A stretch of 64,000 nt of DNA. Origin: Carya illinoinensis. Its lineage: Eukaryota; Streptophyta; Magnoliopsida; Fagales; Juglandaceae. A program made the translations under genes and the position numbers. Shown one piece after another: positions 1 to 9,901 of the stretch. A model generated the notes under the pieces. That model was not told the origin of the DNA and searched no databases. It saw only the letters and a program-made list of their open reading frames with translations. How positions within the stretch are numbered: the first letter of the stretch is position 1; each line of letters starts with the position of its first letter. The stretch lies in assembly GCF_018687715.1 (NCBI RefSeq), contig NC_056758.1, positions 36,861,467-36,925,466 on the forward strand. Direction: 5' to 3'.

Positions 1-1778
1 AGTTCGATTAGTGCTCTGTTACAATGCTTCTTTAATCTTCTTTGCAAAACTTCCACTGGTTCTGGTTTTAATATGCCCTCGGCGTCGACTGGAGGTAACT
101 GAGGTAAAACCACGACGGATGCTCCTAACTTCGGCTTCAGCTGCGACACGTGGAACACCGGATGGAGTTTTGATGATGCTGGCAGCTGTAGATGATATGC
201 CACTTCCCCCACGCGCCGCTTGATCTGAAAGGGCCCAAAAAATCTTGTTGCTAGCTTCAGAGACCTGCGTTGTGCCAGTGAGGTTTGTCTATACGGTTGC
301 AATCGTAAGTAAACCCAGTCACCTTCAGCAAAAACCCGTTCCTTCCTCTTTAGATCTGCAAATTTTTTCATACGATTCTGTGCTTGAATTAAATTTTCTT
401 TAAGTAGCTGCAAAATCTAATCTCTTGCCATGAGTTGTTGTTCCACTTCAGCTACTTGTGTTGTTCCTGGCATGTAAGATAGAAGTCTCGGTGGAAGGAC
501 CCCATATAGTGCTTGATAAGGAGTCATTTTTGTAGATGCATGTACTGACGTATTATACCACCACTCTACTACACACACCCACTGCACCCAATCCTTGGGT
601 CTGTCACCAACAAAGCAACGTAAATATGTCTCAAGACTTTTATTGACAGCTTCAGACTGCCCATCCGTTTGAGGATGATAGGCAGTACTATGGCACAATT
701 GCACATCATGTAATTTGAACAATTCTTCCCAAAATCTGCTTGTGAACACTGGATCTCTGTCTGATACAATTCTTTGAGGAATTCCATGCAACCTGAAGAT
801 ATGCTGAAAAAACAATTGAGCAATAGTTTTGGCTGAGTAAGGGTGAGCCAATGAGATAAAATGACTATATTTAGTCAATCTATCAACTACTACCCATATG
901 ACAGAATGGCCTTTTGACAACGGTAACCCTTCAATGAAGTCCATTGAAATATCTGTCCATGGCTTTTCTGGGATTGGTAAGGGCTGAAGCAGCCCTCCTG
1001 GCCGAGTTTGTTCCACTTTGACCCTCTGACAAATATCGCATGCCCGAATGAATTCTTTGACAGACCTCTTAAGGCCCTTCCAAAAAAAATTTATTCTGAC
1101 CTTGTAAAGAGTCTTGTCTACACCTGAGTGACCTCCCTCTGGACTACTATGTAACATATGTAACAGTTTAGTAATAAACTGCACATTGCTTGGCACATAC
1201 AGTCTATCTTTGTAAAACAACAAGTCCCCTTTCATAGAAAACTTGGTAGAACTTTGGCCATCCTTGACTTTCTTCAAAAGTTCCTGAAGCTCAGAATCAT
1301 CATCATAACATTGCTTTAACTCGGTTAACCAATTAACAATAGGAAAGGAAATTAAAAATAAAGAACAAGAATTAACTGAATCCTTATCCTCAAATTTCCT
1401 TGACAATGCATCTGCAACTCTGTTTTCTTGGCCTTTCTTGTACTCAACAAAGAAATGATAACCAAGTAGTTTAGTAATCCACCTCTGTTGCATAGGAGTG
1501 CCAATCCTTTGCTCCAGTAAGTACTTCAAACTCTGATGATCAGTCCTCACAATAAAAGACTGCCCCAACAAATAGGGTCTCCACCTTTGAACAGCTGACA
1601 CTAGTGCCAATAGTTCCTTCTCATACGTTGATAAAGCCAACGTTCTTCCTTTTAGAGCTTGACTAAAGAAGGCAATAGGCCTTGAATCCTGCATCAAAAC
1701 AGCTCCTATGCCTGTACCCGAAGCATCACATTCAATAACAAAGGATTTAGAAAAGTCAGGAAGTGCCAAAACTGGTGG
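1..1778 (-). pseudogene. Retroelement RNase H and integrase, 3' end off window
   Basis: Past the TAG at 1779 the frame continues into RNase H (VIECDASGTGIGAVL, with FRTDHQSLKYLL as IVRTDHQSL). Integrase follows. Its HHCC zinc domain is visible as GGHSGVDKT followed by CDICQRVK. Its DDE core shows ISMDFIEGLP, VSDRDPVFTS and AYHPQTDGQSEAVNKSLE. A TAG at 417-419 interrupts the integrase C-terminal region. The frame then stays open to position 1, through a GPY/F-like stretch and the start of a chromodomain-like tail. The last part is outside the window. Confidence 0.88.
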
Positions 1779-2744
1779 CTAAATGACAGCTTGTTTCAGC
1801 TTCTGAAAAGCTTCTTGAGCCTCCTCATTCCAACTAAAACTGTTCTTTCTCAACAATGTTGTCAGAGGAGTAGCAATACCCCCATATCCACGTATGAATT
1901 TCCTATAATATCTAGTTAACCCGAGAAATCCCCTCAGAGTTTTCACTGAACTAGGAACTGGCCAATCGACCATAGCTTTCAACTTAGCAGGATCAGCCTT
2001 CACCCCATTGCTGGACACCAAGTGGCCCAAGTAATCCACTTCATTACAACCAAACCTACATTTGCTGAGTTTAGCAAAAAATTGGTTATCTCTTAAGATC
2101 TCCAGTGTCACTTTAAGATGCTGTACATGCTCAGATTCAGTCTTACTATAGACTAATATATCATCAAAAAATACCAAAATGAATTTCCTCAAATAAGGCT
2201 TGAAAATTGAATTCATTAATGACTGAAAAGTAGAGGGAGCAATAGTCAAACCAAAAGGCATGACTAAAAATTCGTAATGACCCTCATGGGTTCTGAAGGC
2301 AGTTTTAGGAATATCTTCATCCCTTACCCGAATCTGGTGATAACCATACCTCAAGTCCAGCTTTGAATAAATCCGAGATCCACTGAGCTCATCAAGTAGC
2401 TCATCTACAACTGGAATAGGAAACTTGTCCTTGACAGTATTCTTATTTAGAGCCCTGTAATCGATACACATCCTCCAACTTCCATCCGCTTTTCTAACTA
2501 GTAAAACAGGAGATGAAAATGGACTCTGACTTGGTCTAATTACCCCACTTTGCAGCAGTTCCTTCACTATCTTCTCGATTTCTTCTTTTTGAAAATAAGG
2601 GTATCTGTAAGGTCTAACAGATACTGCTTTAGCTCCCTCTTGCAAATGTATTGCATGATCATGAGATCTATTCGAGGGTAACCCTTTTGGCTCAACAAAC
2701 ACATCATCATAGCCAGATAATAATGTCTGTATCTTTTCTGGAAT
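1779..2744 (-). pseudogene. Retroelement reverse transcriptase domain
   Basis: The classical Ty3 RT blocks are present in order. They include [34 protein letters not shown], then [13 protein letters not shown], then FLVMPFGL and the catalytic box [10 protein letters not shown]. The thumb motif VDYLGHLVS follows. The domain copies element RNA into cDNA. The catalytic aspartates are intact. It ends at an in-frame TAG (1779-1781), directly before the RNase H domain. Confidence 0.9.
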
Positions 2745-3610
2745 TGAGTCTTTTCTGGTTGCTTATCCATCAACTGAAGTATCACCCCTTTTTTTTCCAT
2801 TTCCTTCAGCTTAACACTTGAAGTTTCCTCCACCAACTTACTTGGTTTTAAACCATTCAACTGCAATTTCTTATTACAATAACAAAATTGCATTGAAAGA
2901 TCTTCAAAGTTCCACAAAATGTCACCCAATTTCTGCAACCATTGAATTCCGAGAACAACATCACAGCCTGCTAATACCAAAACATATACATCCACACAAA
3001 ATTCAATGCCTTGTATTATCATGGAAACTGCATCACAACTACCATTACTCAAAATCTGGTCACCATTAGCAATCTTCACTCTAATTCTGTCTTTATCTTT
3101 AACCAACAACTGACTTCTCTCCACCACTGCTGGATCCACAAAGTTGTGAGTACTCCCAGTGTCAATCAAAATCACTACCCATTGTTTACCAATTCGACCC
3201 TTGATTCTCATAGTTTTTGGGCTCATAGCTCCTGTAATTGCATGCAAAGATATCTCTGGTTTAGACATAGTGTCTACTGAACACAGAGATTGATCTGCCC
3301 CACTAATATTCTTCCCCTTATCTTCTTTCTCCACTGCTTCAAGACTTCCTTCTATAACTTCTTCAATCAAAAACAATTTAGGTTGCCTACATTTATGGCC
3401 CACCACCCATTTGGAATCACAATAGTAGCATAGGCCTTTTTCTCTTCTTTCTTTCATCTGAGCCTGAGAGATTCTTTGTACTGGAAAATTGGAGCCATTT
3501 GAATTCTTGAAATTTTCTGTCGTGGTATTCAGCATTGACCTTGTATTCCCATTGTAAACAAAACCTCCAGCACTTCTTGCCGCTTTCTTGCTAAGCAGGA
3601 CATGTTCTTC
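2745..3610 (-). pseudogene. Retroelement zinc knuckle and aspartic protease region
   Basis: Past the TAG at 3611 the same frame continues into a CCHC-like zinc knuckle (LCYYCDSKWVVGHKC, about 3410-3455) and then a retropepsin-type protease. The catalytic triad is seen as LIDTGSTHNFVD (about 3135-3170). The protease would cleave the Gag-Pol polyprotein. Near 2740-2760 a frameshift moves the rest of pol into another frame, so protease and RT are no longer translationally continuous. Confidence 0.85.
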
Positions 3611-4335
3611 CTAAATCATAGCAAGACCAAAGGCAGATAGCAAATCTCCGGGGCAAAACATTTTAACTGGCAGCCTTATATCATCCCTAAGACCACCCAG
3701 AAAACAGCTCAACTTGTGACCCTCTATCAAGCCTTTCACTCTATTGGATAATGCTTTAAATCTGGTTTTATAATCCTCTACTGAATCAGTCTGTCGAAGC
3801 TTAGTCATAGCCTCCATTGGATCATCATAACATGTTGACCCAAACCTCAACAATAATGCTCGAACAAAAACATCCCAAGTTGGTAATCCACCCAACTCCT
3901 CCAATTCTTGAAACCACACGAGGGCTTTATCCTCCATATGGAAAGAGGCTAACTGCAACCTCTGATGGGATGGTGTGTTGTAATACAAAAAAAATAATTC
4001 ACTTTATACAACCAGCTAGTAAGATTGTCTCCATTAAATGAAGGAAAATCGATTCTTGCAAACCTGGTATGTGTATTCTGACCCACTTGCATTTGTGGCT
4101 CATGATTATTGACATTGCTGCTTGATACCTCTAATCTTGATTGGTTCAATTTCTGCATTTCAGTAGTCATCCCTTTCAACTGCACGATCAAGGACTCCAT
4201 CGAACGCTGCTGGGAATCAAATGCCTTCTTGAGCGAGCCAACTTCTATTTCCAAGGCTGTCTGGTGTGACTCCACAGCCTTCTTGAATGTTGTAAACGAT
4301 TCTTGTAACTGATTAAGTCTGGTGCCTTCCGCCAT
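3611..4335 (-). pseudogene. gag capsid region, frameshifted and stopped
   Basis: The gag ATG is at 4333-4335 (MAEGTRLNQLQ...). The N-terminal third is helical and coiled-coil-like. Next comes the retrotransposon gag core, recognisable by ALVWFQELEE, by TWDVFVRALLLRFG and by a terminal region with YKTRFKALSNRV. The frame changes inside an A8 run (plus strand 3987-3994), where gain or loss of one base separates the two gag halves. A TAG at 3611-3613 then interrupts the continuation into the zinc knuckle. Gag would normally form the virus-like particle in the cytoplasm; this copy cannot make it intact. Confidence 0.85.
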
Positions 4336-4367
4336 TGTCTCTATGAGAAAGAAGAAGATCTTCACTT

Positions 4368-4378
4368 CTCTGATACCA
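4368..4378 (-). promoter_or_regulatory. Retrotransposon primer-binding site (initiator tRNA-Met type)
   Basis: The minus strand reads TGGTATCAGAG three bases after the LTR end. This is the standard plant primer-binding site complementary to the 3' end of initiator tRNA-Met. It fixes the element's orientation and the inner LTR boundary. Confidence 0.85.
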
Positions 4379-4381
4379 CGT

Positions 4382-4699
4382 TGTCACAAGACTTCTCTAA
4401 TAGTGCAAGAATGTAACTGAAAGAAAGAGGTTATAGAGAGAGAAAGAGAGAGGAAGAGAATTCGGAATTGAATTGTAATACTTCTGATATCTTTATTGAT
4501 GATTTACGTACTGTATTTATACACGTAATTCATATGCTAAAATACTATTAAATCCTTGTACTATTAATGGGCTTTTCATTATGAGAACTTATACCCAGCC
4601 CACGCACTCTTCTTTGGTCCAACTCTGGCCCGGCCCATTGAGCCCATTTCACCCCTTATACTCCAGCTGCTGCCCAACCCTAACCCTCAGCATATGACA
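4382..4699 (-). repeat. 5' LTR of the Ty3/gypsy element
   Basis: This is a 318-bp LTR. On the minus strand it begins TGTCA (4699-4695) and ends TGACA (4386-4382), a 5-bp terminal inverted repeat of the usual TG...CA form. A TATA-like box (tataaatac on the minus strand) lies at 4513-4521. The outer edge holds a telomere-like CCCTAACCCTC string at about 4677-4688. The inner edge is fixed by the adjacent primer-binding site. The outer edge is inferred from the inverted repeat only, because the partner LTR is outside the window. Confidence 0.75.
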
Positions 4700-4966
4700 T
4701 ACGCTCTCTTTCTCTTCTACTCTCCTCTTGCGGGCTTCCCTTCCCTCCTCCGCGCGCTCTCTTTTTGTCTCTGAACATTGTAGCATCTAGGATTTACAAG
4801 GTTTTAGTGTTTTGGGTTTAGAGTTTTGGCTAATTTTTCAATTATTTCTCTTTAATAGGAATATTTTTCTCCGGGGTTCGGTGAATTTCGCGCCATTGTT
4901 TTACTATTACGCCAGTTTTCGCTGCTCGTAACATGCCATTGTTTTACCACGACAACAAGAAGAAGA

Positions 4967-7900
4967 ATGCTTGAAAAAACCAAGAAGGTCATGAAGGGCT
5001 CCGTCAGTGAAGAAGACATCTCCACTCTCCTACAAAGGTCGTCCCCATCTTTTTTCTCGTCTATTCTTTCTCTATTTTCTCTACAATTCTGAGATCGTGC
5101 ATGCATATGTGTGTTCGATTCTTTTCGTTGATAAGTTTTCGTGGGGATTAGTTTTCTATTTTGTGTCCCTGTAATTTGGGGGTATTTTGAGCGGATAGGA
5201 CTTTAAAATTGACGTGGTTGAAGGTTTTGGGGCTTTCCAGGTATACGGCGACGACAGTGCTTACACTGCTTCAGGAAGTGGCGCATTGCCCTGATGTTAA
5301 GATCGATTGGAACACGTTGGTGAAGAATACTTCAACTGGGATTTCTGATGCTAGGGAGTATCAGATGCTATGGCACCATTTAGCCTATCGTCACGCTTTG
5401 CTCGGTAAATTGGAATATGGGGCATCTCCTCTGGTAAGTATGTAAATGGGCCTTTGTCCTCAATAAAATTTTGTTCATCGATTAAAAAAAAAAAACGCTG
5501 CTTTGATTTTAATGCATATCTTTTCATGACTTCCTTGTATCGCTAAACTAGCATGCATAGGCCACGCTCTTGTATATGTCCCCCATACTCGGGCCTTTTT
5601 CTATTTTATGCTCAATAGAATTTTCTTTAGCGATAAAAAAGAAATAAGTTTGATGTTTTTCCTCGAATTTCATATTCATTTAATGACTACATTTGTATGC
5701 ATCTGTATTTCAGTATTTGAATGCTGAAAACAACTTGGTTGGTGTAGTGGTTTGTTGTGATGAATATATGACGGCTAATAATAGTCAAGTTATATGCACA
5801 AATATTATTGCATACTAGCTATTTGGCACGTGCTACACGCCTAGATGATGCTTTAAATATTCTTTAAAAAAAAGTGGTTGGTGTAGTGGTTGGTTGTGAT
5901 AGATTTATGAGAAAACAGATATATATGACAGCTAGTTGTAGGCAAGTTATACGCAAAACTATTATTGCATACTAGCTGTATTGGCACATTATACACACCT
6001 AGAAGATGCTTTAAATTTATTATGTGTTCTAAGAATTTCCACAATCCTTGGAACACATGTTTTGGGGGTATCATTTTTTGGGTATTGACATTTTTTTTAT
6101 TGGCACCGGGTGTCCGGGAACAAAGTCTCCACTAATCCTGACGCTGCACAGTCCCTTGTCAAGGAGTTTTTTGCAAGTGCATTTTGGGTAATTTAGGGAA
6201 ATCCTCCTAGTTCAATGGTCCCTAGAAATTGGTTGCCTCTAAAGGTTCGAACCTTAGACCTGGAGGGAGCATACCACCAAGATCAACCCCTAGGGGTTCA
6301 CCTTTTGGACATATTAATTTTTTTTTTTTTTAAAGTAATAAGAGATTTTATTATAAACGAATGTATAGGTGAAACCCATGTGCACAGGAAGTGTAAAAAA
6401 GGAAACACCTAAATACATTCTATAATACGGAAAGTGACATCAGAAAATCATGAACGGAGGATCCGTTATTCCCTAAAGTTGAAAACCAAAACAACAAGGA
6501 ATGTACAAAGAAGTTCTAGATTTGTTCAAGAGCACTTTGTCATTAAAACACCGCTCATTCCTTTCCACCTAAATGCACCGAATAAGACACAAAGGAGTCA
6601 TCTTCCAAGCCTTGCCCACTTGAGAACAACCATTAAGCCCATTCCAACACGCAAGAAGGTCAACCACTCTCAATAGCATCACCCAAGCCAAGCTGATCCT
6701 ATGAAAAATGCCATTCCACAAAGCCCTTGCCACCTCACAATGCAAGAGAAGATCCACGGTTTTCCCATTCTTTTTGCACATGAAGCACCATTCCATAACT
6801 ATAATATCTCACTTCCTTAAATTATCCAGCGTCAAAATTTTCCCGAGGGATGCAGTCATGTGAAAAAAGCCACTTTGGAAGGCACATGGGAAATATATGC
6901 AGTCCAAATGAAAAAATCTATTCTCTCTCTATTTTCAAAAGTGACTTGCAAAAAGCAAGATAGTAATATATTTAGCCTATGAACTCGATTCGTTAGAGTA
7001 TTATGCAACATGACAATCAAGTGATCAACCAGTTACATAAAATTTAAAAATATAACCATGATATATGATAGCTATAATCAAAATAAAGTACTTGGCCAAA
7101 TTAAAATATGCCCAAAAGAAAGAAAGCAGAAAGAATGAAGATATTGACTTCCATGCTAATGTATTCAATACAATGCAATCCTAAATAATATAATCATCCG
7201 CATCATTAAGCATATGACCATCATTATTATCATTAAAAATATGTAACCCGCATCATCTTTAGAATCTATATCATCTAAGTTAATTGTCCAGACAAACATT
7301 AAGAGTTAAAACTGATATTTTATAATTTTTTTGTAAAATAAAAAGTGTGCCTCTTGCACTTTAAGCTCTCTAAAAAAAGCACACACAAAAAAGAAGCTGT
7401 ATTATCATTGTTACACTTTCACTTATCTTAAATGCTTCTCACATGCTTGGCGTATGCTTAAGATACATGTATATTATCATTGTTACACTTATTCTAAATT
7501 TGATTGCAGGATGATGATAGTGATTTAGAATATGAAGTTCAAGCTTTTCCCACAGTTAGCAGTGAAGATTTGACAGAGGCTGCAGCATGTGTGAAGGTGT
7601 GTTGACTAAATTGCTTACTAAATGACTAATTTCCTTCTTATTTTGTATTTTCTGGGTTAACTCCTTAGTTGGAGCGGTTTGGAAAGATGAATTGACTATT
7701 CGTATTTTGAAGAAATTGCATTTTGTGCATATAAATTACCATTGGCTTTTCAATTTGCACCCATGGTTTTAATGGTTAGATCTTAACCAAGAGTGTGATT
7801 TTTAGGGTGCAAATTTGTAGTTGTTGTAGTTTAAGGTGCAAATCGAAAAAACAGTGGTGGTTTGGGTGCAAAATATAGTTTACCCTTGTATTTTTCACTC

Positions 7901-9825
7901 TTTGATGGCCAATAGCTCTGCCATTTCTTTATAAGCAGGATAAAAAAATTTAGTCAGCTGAAAATATAGTGTTACCCTAGCATACTGGAAATATACAAGA
8001 GATCCATGTAACTAAGAAAAGAGAAAAAGTGCTAAAAGAAGAAACTGAAAAAGCTACATTGTTTTAGACCACTATCCAATGAAAGAGGGTATTGGTCAAG
8101 AGTCTTGCTTGTTCTTTGTTTAGAATTATCCTTTTTAGACACTAAAACCTGGCATATAAACTAGATAGACATGAGTAGGTTTTTTCAGGTAATTAGAAAA
8201 CTGAATTCAGTAAATAACACTGTTAAGAAGAGGCTTTCCTAAGGTATGCTTAGGCGTTTCTCTTGTATATCTCCTGTATACTTGGGCTTTTGTGTACTCT
8301 TTTGATCAATACAAATTTGTTTACCATTAAAAAAAAAACAGAGAGAGAGAGAAGAAGAGGCTTTCCTTGTTTTTGATAGGCAACTTCTGAATGATTCCAA
8401 GAAGGCAGGACATTGAATCCTTTAGAATATGTACTTCAGTTTGCTTATCATGTTTTTTTTACACATCTGCTGGGGATTCAAATTTTGTGTCCATCACAGT
8501 GCTTGAATTATTTGTCTATTTAACTGGTTCATGGAATTTAAGTCCCTTGGTTTCTGAGAATGGTTGTTTGTTCAGGTACTGGTTGCCTCTGGTTTGCCAA
8601 GTGAGTCTAATCTCCCAGCTAGCTCAATAGTTGAGGCTCCATTAACTATAAATATTCCTAATGGTCCGTCATCTAGGGCTTCTACCAAAAATTTAGAAGC
8701 CACTTGTTCAATGCAAGGAATGAACATTACTGTTCCTGTTTCTCTTCAGAAACTGCCCCTTCCTGCAGCCACACCTGCTGAAGGATTGGATGCGAATGGA
8801 TCAGCCAGTGGCAGCATGCCTCCTCGTAGGAAAAGAAAACCTTGGTCAGAGGCAGAGGATATGGAATTGATTGCTGCCGTGCAAAAATGTGGCGAAGGAA
8901 ATTGGGCTAATATTTTAAGGGGAGACTTCAAGGGTGATAGGACTGCTTCACAGCTATCTCAGGTTCTTTACCATATGTCAATTAACCGTTTTGTAGCTTT
9001 ATGTTCTCCTTCTCTATGTGCTTTCTTTCCATCAATGTCATTTCTCCTGTCATGTAATCAATGGAATCTATAGACTTAAATGCTCCATGTGTAACTATTT
9101 GATTAATGGTTCAGAGGAATTTTTTAGGATATAGCCATTTTCTTATGCATGACTATCATAAAAACAGGTGTTTGGAATCACCTGACCCCATCTGTGATTG
9201 ACTAAGGAGTTTAATATTTCGTCCTATATAACTGCTGGATTTTACCCATTTTACAATTCACATGCTCCATGTGGTCTAGCTGAACCACGTGGCTGTGGAT
9301 CAGATGATGGCTAGCTCATTTATCAGGAAATTGTTGGGGTGTACCATTTTTAGACAGGCTACTAAGGACTCTACTTCAACAGGATGTGATTGCTACGGAC
9401 TCTACCTAGGTGGTTTTGTCAATTGCCTTAATTACACTTATCTACTACCATCTACTACCATATTAAAATCCGTTGTCATCTAGTCCGGTCAGGATGCCTG
9501 GGTTTCACCCAGTTTTCCCGGGTTCAAATCCCGGCAACGGAACTTTTACACTTTTGTTAGTTTTGATTATGGATTGTCTGAAGGGTGGATCACAAGATAA
9601 AACTTAATCCTTGCATTTATCTCTTGGTGTTAGTTTTGTGATCGTTTTTTCCTTAAACATTTTTGGGTTTTTTTTAACCTTTTCCCTTACATTTATCCGA
9701 CTAATAATCGGGGTAGTTTTCTGAACACTTGGGATGTAGTTTAATCTGGTGAACTTATCAAAAAAGTTTAATCTGGTGAAACTATACCTCTGTCAATTCT
9801 TGAGCTTGTCATTTGCACTTGTCTT

Positions 9826-9901
<76 letters not shown>

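Larger units (their letters stand above)
1..4699 (-). mobile_element. Ty3/gypsy LTR retrotransposon, truncated by the window edge and coding-defective
   Basis: Reading leftwards from 4699 come a 5' LTR (4699-4382), a primer-binding site, gag, a zinc knuckle, an aspartic protease, reverse transcriptase, RNase H and integrase. This domain order, with integrase last, defines Ty3/gypsy. The element continues past position 1, so its 3' LTR and polypurine tract are not visible. The reading frame is broken by two frameshifts (near 3987-3994 and near 2740-2760) and by three TAG codons (3611-3613, 1779-1781, 417-419). It is therefore non-autonomous as sequenced. Apart from these five lesions the frame is long and open, suggesting moderate age. 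Confidence 0.93.
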
